64,000 nt of DNA from assembly GCF_010731895.1 (NCBI RefSeq), contig NZ_AP022596.1, forward strand, positions 3,472,001-3,536,000. Direction: 5' to 3'. Position numbers and translations under genes: made by a program. Of the stretch, positions 24,356 to 34,337 are shown piece by piece (within the stretch, counting starts at the first letter, position 1; every line of letters starts with the position of its first letter). The notes under the pieces are model-generated. The model was not told the DNA's origin, did no database searches, and was given only the letters and a program-made list of their open reading frames with translations. The DNA comes from Mycolicibacterium helvum (GTDB lineage: Bacteria > Actinomycetota > Actinomycetes > Mycobacteriales > Mycobacteriaceae).

Positions 24356-25368
24356 TCGATCTCCTGGTCGCCGGTGGTGGGCCGGCAGGTCTGGTCACCG
24401 CACTGCACGCGGCGCGCGCCGGGCTGACGGTGACCGTTGTCGAGCGGCGCCGCGCGCCAATCGACAAGGCCTGCGGCGAGGGAATGATGCCCTACACCGT
24501 GCGCCAACTCGAGGCACTCGGAATCACGCCTCCTGGCAAGCCGTTTCGGGGAATCACCTATTTCGACGCGGAGCGCCGCGTTGATGCGCCGTTTCGGGCC
24601 GACTCTGGGCTCGGGGTGCGCCGGACCGCGCTACACAGCACCCTGACCGAGGCGGCGATCGCGGCTGGTGTCGACCTGGTGACCGCCCATGTGGGATCGA
24701 TCAGTCAGGACGCGGATTCGGTTGAGTGCGCCGGATTTCGCGCGCGCTACCTGGCCGCCGCCGACGGGCTGCACTCACCCATCCGGCGATCACTCGGCCT
24801 GGCCCGTCCAAGCCGAGGCTCGCGTCGGTGGGGGCAGCGACGCCACATCCACACCGCGCCGTGGAGTGACCGGGTCGAGGTGTATTGGGGCGATGGTGCC
24901 GAGGCCTATGTCACGCCGGTTGCCGACGATTGCGTCGGCATCGCGATCCTGACCGCACGACAGGGCAGATTCGACAGCCGCTTGGCCGAGTTCGGTGCGC
25001 TCAGCGAGCGGGTGAACGGTCACCCGCATGGACCTGAGCGAGCCGCTGGTCCGTTGCGGCAGCGGGTGGCAGGCCGCACCGCGGGACGCGTCATGCTGGT
25101 CGGTGATGCCGCCGGCTACGTCGACGCGCTGACCGGTGAGGGCCTGGGCATCGCGTTCGGTGGTGCCGAGTTGTTGGTGAATTGTGTTCTGGCCGATCGG
25201 CCGGGGGACTATGACCGGCAGTGGCGGCGGATGTCGCGGCGCTATCGGCTGCTGACTGCGGGTCTGCTGCACGCCGTCGAGTTCGCGCCGACCCGGTCGC
25301 GGATCATGCCCACGGCTGCGGCGTTGCCGGGCGCGTTCACCAGGATTGTCAACCTCCTGGCCTACTGA
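24352..25368 (+). CDS. FAD-dependent monooxygenase (geranylgeranyl-reductase/PHBH-like) of the polyketide cluster
   Basis: 338 residues from GTG 24352, overlapping the upstream stop (GTGA). An N-terminal FAD-binding Rossmann motif VAGGGPAGLVTALHAARAGL is followed by ERR, and the flavin-closing motif is GRVMLVGDAAGYVDALTGEG near residue 245; CGEGMMPYTV is typical of the geranylgeranyl-reductase-like subgroup. In the srs pathway the equivalent flavoprotein hydroxylates the alkylresorcinol ring to a hydroquinone that oxidises to a quinone. The same role here would yield a membrane polyketide quinone. Confidence 0.87.
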   Translation: MIDLLVAGGGPAGLVTALHAARAGLTVTVVERRRAPIDKACGEGMMPYTVRQLEALGITPPGKPFRGITYFDAERRVDAPFRADSGLGVRRTALHSTLTEAAIAAGVDLVTAHVGSISQDADSVECAGFRARYLAAADGLHSPIRRSLGLARPSRGSRRWGQRRHIHTAPWSDRVEVYWGDGAEAYVTPVADDCVGIAILTARQGRFDSRLAEFGALSERVNGHPHGPERAAGPLRQRVAGRTAGRVMLVGDAAGYVDALTGEGLGIAFGGAELLVNCVLADRPGDYDRQWRRMSRRYRLLTAGLLHAVEFAPTRSRIMPTAAALPGAFTRIVNLLAY

Positions 25369-25388
25369 CCGGCGTAGGCTGCGCCGCT

Positions 25389-26252
25389 ATGAGCAACGGC
25401 CCCGGCGGCGTCGCGGAGATCCCGGACATCCCGGACTGGAATCGCTTGTTGGCGGGTCGCGTTGCGGTGGTGACCGGGGGCGGTGACGGCATCGGCGGAG
25501 CGATCGCGGCGCTGTTCGCCGCCCACGGCGCCGCGGTGGAGGTCGCCGAAATCGATCCCGTTTGCGCCGAGCGGATCAGCCGCGAGGTTTCGGCGGCCGG
25601 TGGCGTGATTCGCAGCCATGTCGTTGACGTCACTGACGACGCCGACGTCGCGCGTCTCGCCGAAGCGGTGTTGACCGAGCACCGACGGGTGGACGTGTTG
25701 GTCAACAATGTCGGGGATTACCGGCCGCTGGTGGCTTTCGACGAGTCGACGCCGCAGAGCTGGCAGCGGATGTACGACATCAATCTGCGGCACGTCTTTG
25801 CGGTCACCCGGGCGTTCGTCTCGGCCATGATCGAGGCGGGCAGCGGCAATATCGTCAACGTCCACTCCGTGGAAGGCATGCGTGGCTTCCCGCGCGATCC
25901 GGTGTACGGCGCGATGAAAGCCGCTGTCGCGCACTTCACGACCTGCCTGGCGGTCGACGTGGGCCGGCACGGGATCCGGGTCAACGGCATCGGAACAGAT
26001 CTGACCCAGACCCCGCAGGTGGACTATCTCACCGGTTACGAGGACGTCGAGCACCTGTGGCAGTCCTGGGCGCCGGCCGGCCGGGTCGGCTGGCCGCAGG
26101 ATCAGGCCCGGGTTGCGCTGTTCCTGGCATCCGAACTGTCGGCGTTCGTCACCGGGCACAACATTCCGGTCGACGGCGGAACGAAAGCCGGTGGCGGTTG
26201 GCTGTTTTCGCCGCGTGCGGGGCGGTTCGTCAACCGGTCAAAGCACCTCTAG
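25389..26252 (+). CDS. Short-chain dehydrogenase/reductase
   Basis: 287 residues, classical SDR. The cofactor motif TGGGDGIGGAIA is at ~33-44; NNVG, the catalytic Ser in HSVEG and YGAMK (Tyr-x3-Lys) follow, and GHNIPVDGGTKAGG closes the fold. An acidic residue after strand 2 (VAEIDP) suggests NAD(H) rather than NADP(H). TAGGCT at 25375-25380 lies 8 bases before the ATG, so it may have its own leaderless promoter rather than belong to the PKS operon 20 bases upstream. Substrate unknown. Confidence 0.9.
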   Translation: MSNGPGGVAEIPDIPDWNRLLAGRVAVVTGGGDGIGGAIAALFAAHGAAVEVAEIDPVCAERISREVSAAGGVIRSHVVDVTDDADVARLAEAVLTEHRRVDVLVNNVGDYRPLVAFDESTPQSWQRMYDINLRHVFAVTRAFVSAMIEAGSGNIVNVHSVEGMRGFPRDPVYGAMKAAVAHFTTCLAVDVGRHGIRVNGIGTDLTQTPQVDYLTGYEDVEHLWQSWAPAGRVGWPQDQARVALFLASELSAFVTGHNIPVDGGTKAGGGWLFSPRAGRFVNRSKHL

Positions 26253-27398
<1,146 letters not shown>

Positions 27399-27399
27399 C

Positions 27400-28221
27400 A
27401 TGGCCAAGCCCGCGCTCAACAAGGACACCCGGCTCTGCATATCGCTGGCCGCCAGGCCCAGTAATATCGGCACTCGTTTTCACAACTACCTGTACGAGCA
27501 ACTCGGCCTCGACTTCATCTACAAGGCGTTCACCACAACCGATATCGCCGCCGCGATCGGTGGAGTGCGGGCGTTGGGCATCCGCGGATGTTCGGTATCG
27601 ATGCCGTTCAAACACGATGTCCTGGCGCTGGTGGATCAGGTGGAGAAGTCCGCGCGCGCGATCAACGCCGTCAACACGATCGTCAACGACAACGGTGAGT
27701 TGATCGCGGCCAACACCGATTACACTGCCGTTCAACGGCTGATCGCTGAGTACGGTTTGGATCCTGGCGCGGCGGTGCTGATCCGCGGCAGCGGAGGGAT
27801 GGCCAGTGCGGTGGCAACGGCGTTCCGGGACAGTGGATTCGGAAACGGCACGATCGTAGCCAGGAACACCGACAGCGGACTCGATCTGGCCGAGCGCCTG
27901 GGCTATGAATGGCGCAGTGAGGTGGGCGACCTACGTGCGCCGGTGATCGTCAACGTGACACCGATCGGGATGGCAGACGGACCCGAAGAACACGAACCGG
28001 CTTACGACGATGAGGTTATTGCCGCTGCGCACACCGTTTTTGACGTGGTCGCGTTGCCGTCGGAGACACCGTTGATCGTTGCGGCCCGGGCGGCCGGTAA
28101 GCAGGTCATCACCGGAGCGGAAGTGATCGCCCTGCAGGCGGCCGAACAGTTCGAGCGCTACACCGGGGTGCGGCCAAGCCCGCAGCAGGTCGCCGACGCC
28201 TCGGCGTTCTCCCGGGCCTAG
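27400..28221 (+). CDS. Shikimate 5-dehydrogenase-like protein
   Basis: 273 residues. The N-terminal substrate domain has RFHNYLYEQLGLDFIYKAF, the SVSMPFKHDVLALVDQV motif with the catalytic Lys and VNTIVNDNGELIAANTDYTA with Asn/Asp, as in AroE. The NAD(P) domain has VLIRGSGGMASAVATAF, where AroE usually has GAGG(A). The Arg after strand 2 (VARNTDSG) suggests NADP. Such AroE-like proteins often differ from the true shikimate enzyme in substrate range. It follows the acetyltransferase with a 1-base gap. The aro cluster proper is not near. Confidence 0.85.
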   Translation: MAKPALNKDTRLCISLAARPSNIGTRFHNYLYEQLGLDFIYKAFTTTDIAAAIGGVRALGIRGCSVSMPFKHDVLALVDQVEKSARAINAVNTIVNDNGELIAANTDYTAVQRLIAEYGLDPGAAVLIRGSGGMASAVATAFRDSGFGNGTIVARNTDSGLDLAERLGYEWRSEVGDLRAPVIVNVTPIGMADGPEEHEPAYDDEVIAAAHTVFDVVALPSETPLIVAARAAGKQVITGAEVIALQAAEQFERYTGVRPSPQQVADASAFSRA

Positions 28222-28527
28222 CCGCCGTCGTCGTCTTTGGTGAGTAGCCGTCCGGATCGCTCTGGAGATTCCGGAAGCTCTGATGTGCCCCGGGATTGGC
28301 GGTGTTGCCGTACTTGGTTGAGGGCCCTTGTTTCCGACTTCGCCTGATCCCGCTCACAGCTGTGTCGAGGCTGCAGTGAGCTCTTCCGAACATTCCGCAA
28401 CCGCACGGTAACTGCATAAATACGTATTCGTAATACCACATTTGGAGCCTTGTGGGCATCGCCGCTCGGCAACGAGGAGGGCGACGATCCGTCCGAATGA
28501 TGCCACCTACGTTTGGGGAGTCAGTTC
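28222..28527. other. Promoter region of the acyl-CoA dehydrogenase/Rrf2 cluster
   Basis: 306 bases without a gene. An AT-rich block at 28414-28440 contains a 10-base palindrome AATACGTATT (28419-28428) and an overlapping TACG-4-CGTA repeat (28421-28432). Nothing else was recognised. Confidence 0.5.
28419..28432. promoter_or_regulatory. AT-rich palindromic operator candidate
   Basis: AATACGTATTCGTA lies ~96 bases upstream of the first acyl-CoA dehydrogenase in otherwise GC-rich DNA. It is a candidate site for the Rrf2-family regulator encoded at 29993. I did not see the same string before the other genes of the cluster. Confidence 0.35.
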
Positions 28528-29838
28528 ATGACCATCAGTTTTTCAATGTCCGAAGAACAGCGGAAGTTGCAGCATGACGCCCGCATTTTCGCTGAGACAG
28601 TCCTTGCCCCTGTGATCGCTGCGGCAGATGCCGAACCAGATCCGCTCAAGGGATTTCAGATGACCAAGCCGGCATACATCGAGGCGTATCGCGCTGGTAT
28701 CGCGATGTGTATGTTGCCGAAGGCCTATGGCGGCGGCGGGGTCTCCTGCGTCGACCTGGTGATCGCAGCAGAGGAGCTCTGCGTCATCGATCCCGGATTC
28801 GCATGTACCGTTTTGTGCAACGGGCTCGGCCTCATGCCTATTGCCTGGTACGGCAGTAACGAGCAAAAGGAGAAGTTTCTCACTGCCGCAACCTCTGATC
28901 CAAGTGGCGAATATCTTGGCGGCTGGACTGCCAGTGAGCCCCCGGGAAATCCTTCTGGCACTGCAAATTTCGATATCCAGTTGCCGCGCCCAGCGGGTGT
29001 GGGCCTCACGGCAATTCGGGATGGTGACGCCTACGTGGTCAATGGTCGCAAGTATTGGCCGTCATCAGCAGGGTGGGATGAAAGAGGCGTCAACGCCGGC
29101 ACCCTGATCGTTCGGACCGATAGTGAGAAGGGTGGCACCGAGGGCCTTTCGGCCTTGATCCTCGAACGCGATACCCCGGGTGTCACGTACCGCCATCTCG
29201 ACAAGATCGGTCACCGACTTGCGTCGAATGCTGAGATCGTGTTCGACAACGCCCGCATCCCGATCGAAAACTTGCTGCCTGGCGCTGCCGGTAACGGTGA
29301 CCTAGTCATCAACCGCAACTTCGCCTGGTCAGGTCCAGTTGCGGCGATCGCGGCCGTCGGCATGGCGCGGGCCGCATACGAAATGACCCTGGACTGGGCG
29401 AAAAACAACACCGCGGGCGGACTCAAACCCATCATCGGCTTCCAGAACGTTGGCTATGTACTCGGCGATGTCGCGTCAAAGATCGAAATGGCGCGATCCT
29501 TCTCGTGGCGGGCCGCTGATTATCTCGACAAACACGATCAACACGCCGAACTGGTCGGAGCAATGAACAAAATTCAGGTCACTGAGCTCATGTTCGACTG
29601 CGTTTTCAAGTGCATGCAGATCTTCGGCGTCAACAGCCTCGAGACGAAGAATGGCTTCGGCAAGATCCTGCGGGAGTCCGCGGTCCTGCCGATCTACGAT
29701 GGCGGCAACATGGGTATGCAACGGCGACGCGTCCATGGCATCATCGCCGATCCGCTATTCAATCCCCGCGCAATCATGGAGGACGAATACGTCCAGTTTG
29801 GAAAACACCACGAGAGCATCGGTACCCTCGCCAGCTGA
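28528..29838 (+). CDS. Acyl-CoA dehydrogenase family protein 1
   Basis: 436 residues, ATG 28528 with GGGGAG upstream. Acyl-CoA dehydrogenase fold: N-terminal helical domain, LPKAYGGGGVSCVDLVIAAE, the middle-domain GGWTASEPPGNPSGTANF, then a C-terminal helical domain with QNVGYVLGDVASKIEMAR. It is a close paralogue of 30546-31850; both share the GGTAN or SGTAN FD, KYWP or KHWP and MQRRR stretches, which are not typical of beta-oxidation enzymes. No Glu in the usual catalytic spot is obvious, so an unusual acyl substrate or a non-dehydrogenase reaction is possible. The pair may act as a heteromer. Confidence 0.85.
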   Translation: MTISFSMSEEQRKLQHDARIFAETVLAPVIAAADAEPDPLKGFQMTKPAYIEAYRAGIAMCMLPKAYGGGGVSCVDLVIAAEELCVIDPGFACTVLCNGLGLMPIAWYGSNEQKEKFLTAATSDPSGEYLGGWTASEPPGNPSGTANFDIQLPRPAGVGLTAIRDGDAYVVNGRKYWPSSAGWDERGVNAGTLIVRTDSEKGGTEGLSALILERDTPGVTYRHLDKIGHRLASNAEIVFDNARIPIENLLPGAAGNGDLVINRNFAWSGPVAAIAAVGMARAAYEMTLDWAKNNTAGGLKPIIGFQNVGYVLGDVASKIEMARSFSWRAADYLDKHDQHAELVGAMNKIQVTELMFDCVFKCMQIFGVNSLETKNGFGKILRESAVLPIYDGGNMGMQRRRVHGIIADPLFNPRAIMEDEYVQFGKHHESIGTLAS

Positions 29839-29992
29839 CCTGCGGGCAGGTCCGGGCCTGCTGCCAACGGAGGCGCCCGACCCGGACCCGCCAGCGTCGC
29901 GGGGATACAAGGTGGCTATCGGCGGGGCGACCGCCCACCGGCCGCACTGGGTTATCCAAGTGTCATTTCTGCCGCTGCCGATGGAGACAAGC

Positions 29993-30442
29993 ATGAAGCA
30001 TACGAATCAGGCGGACTTCGCCTTGCGTGTCCTTATGTACTTACGGGCGTCATCCGAGCGGCGCGGCTCGGTCGGCGAGATCGCCATCGCCCATCGAGTT
30101 TCGCGCAATCACCTGGACAAGGTGGTCCAACGGCTTGCGGCAGCCGGCATCGTGGAGTCCACACGTGGTCGTGCAGGTGGGGTGCGACTGGTTCGGGACC
30201 CCTCGACGATCACCGTCGGTGAAGTGATGCGGACGATGGAGTCCGACTTCGCGGTAGTCGAATGCCTCGGGCCGGTCCGCTACTGCCGAATCGCCGGCGT
30301 GTGCGGTGCGCGAGATGTCTTCAGCCGCGCGTTGGATGCCTATCTCTCGGTTCTCGACAGCGCGACCCTTGACGATATAGCGGCAAATGACCAGGGCTTA
30401 CGGGGCGCGCTAGGAATGACTCACCGCGCACGCGACCTTTAG
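29993..30442 (+). CDS. Rrf2-family Fe-S transcriptional regulator (NsrR-like)
   Basis: 149 residues from ATG 29993 (GGAG upstream; ATG 29981 possible). The winged helix has DFALRVLMYL, VSRNHLDKVVQRLAAAGIVE and GRAGGVRL. Three cysteines at 91, 98 and 104 (ECLGPVRYCRIAGVC) have the spacing of NsrR-type proteins, which bind an Fe-S cluster and respond to nitric oxide or redox state. It lies between two paralogous acyl-CoA dehydrogenases in the same direction, so it probably controls them. NO sensing is an inference from the cysteine pattern; a general redox or iron role is also possible. Confidence 0.87.
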   Translation: MKHTNQADFALRVLMYLRASSERRGSVGEIAIAHRVSRNHLDKVVQRLAAAGIVESTRGRAGGVRLVRDPSTITVGEVMRTMESDFAVVECLGPVRYCRIAGVCGARDVFSRALDAYLSVLDSATLDDIAANDQGLRGALGMTHRARDL

Positions 30443-30545
30443 CCAAATTCCCTGCAAGACAGTGTTAATGGTGAACGTAGGATCACCGAACCGCTGTGGT
30501 CTCGGCGCTGACATGCCGGCAAGGCGGCCATCCAGGAGGTGGAGT

Positions 30546-31850
30546 ATGACGGTCGACTTCGAGATGACAACCAAGCAGAAGAAGCTCAAACAACTCGTCC
30601 GCGAGTTCGCGCAAGACGTACTACGACCGGTCGCCGAGTCAGCGGACGCCTTGCCAAATCCGCAGGATGCATTCTGCGCCATGCGCACGGCCTACCGGGA
30701 AGCAGCCACTCTCGGTTTAACCACGATGTTCCTGCCGAAAGAATACGGTGGTGGCGGCGCATCGAACGTCGATTTCCTGATCGCTATTGAGGAAATGTGC
30801 GCCGTCGACCCGGGATTTCCCACCATTCTGCTCGTCAATGGACTCGCCTTGATGCCGATTTTGTGGTTTGGCAGCGACGTTCACCGTGAGAAGTGGCTTG
30901 GACAAGCGACGTCAGATCCCGACGGACAGTTCCTTGCAGGCTGGGTGGTCAGTGAACGCGGCGGCACCGCAAACTTCGACCATCCAAGCCCCTCGGCTGG
31001 AATACAGCTGGTGGCCGATCACGATCTACGGCGCGGGGAATACGTACTCAACGGGGAGAAGCACTGGCCCTGTAATGCCGGGGGGTGGGATCTAGGCGGA
31101 GCCGATATCAATGTCTGCGTCGTTCGGACGGATCGCACCAAGGGCGGCGACGGGGCGCTCAGCGTGGTCGTCGTTGAGCGCGGCACAGCCGGCATCGAAT
31201 ACGAAGTGATCGACAAGATGGCCCACCGCACTTGCCAGAACGTCACCATGACCTTTCGCGGCGCCCGCGTACCCCAGGAGAACGTCTTGGCACACGGCGA
31301 CGGCGACCTTCTCATCAATCGCAACTTCACATGGTCATCGCCGATCGCGAGCATGGCGGCGGTCGGTGTTGCCCGCGGCGCCTATGAGTTCACTCTCAAG
31401 TGGGCCAAAACCTACACCGGCGGCGGGACAGTGCCAATCATCAACCACCAAGCCGTCGGCAACCTGTTGACCGAAGTTGCGGCCAAGATAGAGGCTGGCC
31501 GCTACTTTTGTTGGAAGGCAGCGCATTACATGGACATGTTTCCTGGCCAAGGACACGCACTAGGCGGCATGAACAAGACGTTCTGCGGCGACCTGATGCA
31601 TAGCGTGGTGTTCGACTGCATGCGCATCGTCGGGGTAAACGCACTCGACCAAAAGTTCCCGATGGCCAAGTTCTACCGCGAAGCTGCGGTATTCCCTCTG
31701 TACGACGCCGGCAGCCTGGCGATGCAGCGCCGGCGGGCCTGGGGGGTCATGGCCGACGGCGCCTTCTCGCCCGATACGTTCGTCGACAACCAGCCGCTCG
31801 AATTCACGCGCTCGATGCAGGGCTACGGCGTGACGACCGACCGCGGCTGA
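30546..31850 (+). CDS. Acyl-CoA dehydrogenase family protein 2
   Basis: 434 residues; ATG 30546 follows AGGAGG at 30533-30538. It has the same fold and landmarks as 28528-29838: LPKEYGGGGASNVDFLIAIE, GGTANFDHPSPS, GEKHWPCNAGGWDLGG, INRNFTWSSPIASMAAVGVA and LAMQRRRAWGVMADGAF. FAD-binding positions look intact. It ends the three-gene cluster and is followed by a terminator. The two dehydrogenases plus an Fe-S sensor suggest an acyl-CoA or related oxidation induced by redox or NO stress. The substrate is unknown. Confidence 0.85.
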   Translation: MTVDFEMTTKQKKLKQLVREFAQDVLRPVAESADALPNPQDAFCAMRTAYREAATLGLTTMFLPKEYGGGGASNVDFLIAIEEMCAVDPGFPTILLVNGLALMPILWFGSDVHREKWLGQATSDPDGQFLAGWVVSERGGTANFDHPSPSAGIQLVADHDLRRGEYVLNGEKHWPCNAGGWDLGGADINVCVVRTDRTKGGDGALSVVVVERGTAGIEYEVIDKMAHRTCQNVTMTFRGARVPQENVLAHGDGDLLINRNFTWSSPIASMAAVGVARGAYEFTLKWAKTYTGGGTVPIINHQAVGNLLTEVAAKIEAGRYFCWKAAHYMDMFPGQGHALGGMNKTFCGDLMHSVVFDCMRIVGVNALDQKFPMAKFYREAAVFPLYDAGSLAMQRRRAWGVMADGAFSPDTFVDNQPLEFTRSMQGYGVTTDRG

Positions 31851-31991
31851 CATGGGCCTGAGGACTCATGCTGCCGGAACTCGTGCGTGGTGGACTCATC
31901 GACTTCAACAGCGCAGTCCCCGTGGAGATCTCGGGCTCCTCCGGTGTCCGCTGTTTGTCTGATGTCACAAGCCTTACTAGGTATAAATGAG

Positions 31992-32029
31992 CGCGGCTGC
32001 CGGCGCGCATACACACGCCGGCAGCCGCG
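31992..32029. terminator. Bidirectional hairpin terminator
   Basis: A perfect 14-bp stem (CGCGGCTGCCGGCG with its complement at 32016-32029) and a 10-base loop sit between the stop at 31850 and the convergent lipoprotein stop at 32041. Confidence 0.75.
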
Positions 32030-32040
32030 GAGTTCCCTGA

Positions 32041-32745
32041 TCAGGGGGTGATTGTCGTCTTCTTGTCGATGACGCTGGTGGCATCGATCAACGGGCCTTC
32101 CTGGCCATCCAGTGCATCGGCGTTCATCTGCAGGACGTACAACCCGTCCTTGCCCGGAATCACCACCGTCTTCTGCGCGATGATCCGCTTCTTGCCGTCC
32201 TTAACGTAGTTGCCGCCGAGCTGAACAGCGTCGAAACCGCTCAACGTGTTCGTTTGGGGGTCTCCGAGCGCCTCCCAATGGGGCAAGTTCTTCAGCTCGC
32301 CCGGCGCCAGCTCGAGGATCTTCTTCGGGTCGACATTGCCGGTCAGCTTGGAGACGATCGCGATGATGCTTGGCGGGTCAGCCTTGTCCTCTGGGCTGTC
32401 GAAGACAATGGCCCCGTAGGCCCAATCCGGCGTCTGCGCGCCGGCATCTGACCAGCCCGTCGGCATCGCCAAATCGATGTTGGGCGAGCCGGGAGCGCCG
32501 CGCTTAACCGGCGTCTCTTGGATGTTGTTCGCCTTGAGGTAGTCCTGGATCGTCTGGGCGTTTCCGGTGGCTGGTGCCGGGCTCGCTGATGTCTCAGTGC
32601 TTTTCGATGTCGACGTCGCGGTGGACGTCGAGGTCGACGTGGACGTCTTGGTCTCGGTCTTGCTGTCCGAGCCGCAGCCCACAAGCGCAAAACTCAACGA
32701 AACGGCAGCCAGACCCGCCGTAGCGACCGCGGTCATCTTGTTCAT
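32041..32745 (-). CDS. LpqN/LpqT-family lipoprotein
   Basis: 234 residues from ATG 32745 with AGGAG at 32756-32760. It has a lipoprotein signal with lipobox LVGC and Cys24 as the lipidated residue, then a Lys/Thr/Ser linker (~28-60). The mature domain has TIQDYLKANNIQETPVKRG, PTGWSDAGAQTPDWAYGAIV and VVIPGKDGLYVLQMNADALD, the LpqN family pattern. M. tuberculosis LpqN interacts with cell-envelope machinery including MmpL3-related lipid transport; the role of this copy is unknown. It is on the outer face of the inner membrane. Confidence 0.9.
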   Translation of the reverse strand: MNKMTAVATAGLAAVSLSFALVGCGSDSKTETKTSTSTSTSTATSTSKSTETSASPAPATGNAQTIQDYLKANNIQETPVKRGAPGSPNIDLAMPTGWSDAGAQTPDWAYGAIVFDSPEDKADPPSIIAIVSKLTGNVDPKKILELAPGELKNLPHWEALGDPQTNTLSGFDAVQLGGNYVKDGKKRIIAQKTVVIPGKDGLYVLQMNADALDGQEGPLIDATSVIDKKTTITP

Positions 32746-32945
32746 CGAACGAGTTCTCCTTGTTGTCGTGGCGCACTGTCCCCAGCGACCAACCAAATCC
32801 GATTGAGCAGCTTAGTGCGATCCACAGCGAATTTGAATGTTTGCGAACGTCCGTTGCAGAAGAGGAGCACCATTGCTGCTAGGTCGCGTAAATGCAATGG
32901 CGCAGCGTGGCCGCGGCGGTGGATCGGGCGAAGCCACCATAGGCG

Positions 32946-34337
32946 TTGCGCCTGGCGTACGGGGGCGCCGTGGCCACCTGTTTGCGCTTGCTGTGCGCAA
33001 CGGTGCTGGGTGTCGTGAGCACGGCCGTTTTCGGATCCCCCGCGCCACTGCCAATCGGCGTTCAGCTAACCGCCGCCACAGCGTTGATCATGGGCGGGAC
33101 CGGGCATCCGTTGATCGGTGAATCCGCCGACTTCGTCGGGGAGTTCGTCCAAGGCGCGCTCAACCTCTACATCGCACCCACCGGCCTGGCTCGGTCCGAA
33201 CCGAGCGATCCTGGCCTCTACAACGTGATTGCCGTCCAGACGCCTGAGCAGTTCTGGCCGGTTTATGGCCCCGACTTGTTCGACACATCGGTGGCGACCG
33301 GAGTTACCAACCTGACCAGCTGCCTGCAGGGGCGGACGTCCTGCAAGGAGCACCACGTCGGCGCCGACGCCGCATCGGCGTCGGCGTCGGACTACACGGT
33401 GTTCGGATACTCCCAGAGCGCGCGGATCGCGACGATCGTGAAGCGAAACTTGCTCGCGCAGTACCGAAACCCGGACGGGACGTGGCTTCCCGTCGTCGAT
33501 TCCAACGGTGCTGCGCTGCATGCCTCATTCGTCCTCATCGGCAATCCCAATCGGCCGAACGGCGGCATCATGGAACGCTTCGCCGGGCTACATATCCCCG
33601 GATTGGGCGTGACCTTCGACGGCGCGACACCCACGGACAGTTGCGGCGCGGACGGCGCAGGCTGCCGGTTCTCCACCGCCGATATCGGGTGGCAGTACGA
33701 CGGATGGGTGGACTTCCCGCGCCGCCCGCTCAACCTGCTGGCCGATCTCAATGCGCTGGCCGGGATCGTCTATCTGCATCCGAACTACACCGTGGCGGTG
33801 ACCGCCGCGATGTATCAGGGGAGCACCGGCGATACCGCCTACTATCTGATGCCGGCCGCTCGGCTGCCGCTGCTGATGCCACTGGCCCAGCTGGGAGTGC
33901 CAGCGCCCATTCTCGACGTGCTCGACGCCCCGCTGCGGGTGATCGTCGAATGGGGCTATGACCGCGGTGTCAATCCAGGTGACCCGACTCCGGCGACGCT
34001 GGCCGACCGGGGCGATCCGATGACCAAGATGCGTGACCTCCTGGCCGCCATCCCCACGGGACTGGACGACGGCCTGCAGGACGCGGGCTTCGGGCGTCCG
34101 CTCGGGACCAGACGGGCAGGACCGTTCGGAGTCGGTGTCGCGCCGCTCCCCGTCGCATCGCCGAGTGTCCCAGCGTCGGCTCCCCGGCAGTCGTCGACCA
34201 GACCGATCGGCGCGGCAGGCCTGAAACCTCGCACCCGGTTGGGATTAGACCGGTCGCCGCGCGGGTACGGTGGCGCCCATGGGCAAGTCGATCATCGCAA
34301 CATCGTTGGGCACGGCCGCAGCGGCCGTGGTCGGTAG
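32946..34337 (+). CDS. Secreted PE-PPE-domain hydrolase
   Basis: 463 residues if TTG 32946 is the start; GTG 32970 is the alternative. A signal sequence (CLRLLCATVLGVVSTAVFG) precedes the PE-PPE hydrolase domain: ALIMGGTGHPLIGE, nucleophile elbow VFGYSQSARIAT, then FVLIGNPNRPNGGIMERFAG and DIGWQYDGWVDFPRRPLNLL. The Ser sits in GYSQS rather than the GFSQG of the relative at 15402, and a Cys pair (SCLQGRTSC) suggests a disulfide. The C-terminal ~90 residues are low complexity and overlap the next gene by 59 bases, so the true end may be the only uncertain part. No PE or PPE export domain is attached. Confidence 0.82.
   Translation: MRLAYGGAVATCLRLLCATVLGVVSTAVFGSPAPLPIGVQLTAATALIMGGTGHPLIGESADFVGEFVQGALNLYIAPTGLARSEPSDPGLYNVIAVQTPEQFWPVYGPDLFDTSVATGVTNLTSCLQGRTSCKEHHVGADAASASASDYTVFGYSQSARIATIVKRNLLAQYRNPDGTWLPVVDSNGAALHASFVLIGNPNRPNGGIMERFAGLHIPGLGVTFDGATPTDSCGADGAGCRFSTADIGWQYDGWVDFPRRPLNLLADLNALAGIVYLHPNYTVAVTAAMYQGSTGDTAYYLMPAARLPLLMPLAQLGVPAPILDVLDAPLRVIVEWGYDRGVNPGDPTPATLADRGDPMTKMRDLLAAIPTGLDDGLQDAGFGRPLGTRRAGPFGVGVAPLPVASPSVPASAPRQSSTRPIGAAGLKPRTRLGLDRSPRGYGGAHGQVDHRNIVGHGRSGRGR

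Noticed and set aside
27400-28221. Calling the AroE-like gene aroE
   Set aside because: It lacks the aroB/aroC/aroK neighbourhood and its NADP loop is GSGGMAS rather than the usual AroE form; the substrate is unclear.
28222-28527. Possible small RNA or riboswitch upstream of the acyl-CoA dehydrogenase
   Set aside because: No conserved riboswitch core or strong terminator was seen; only the short AT-rich palindrome stands out.
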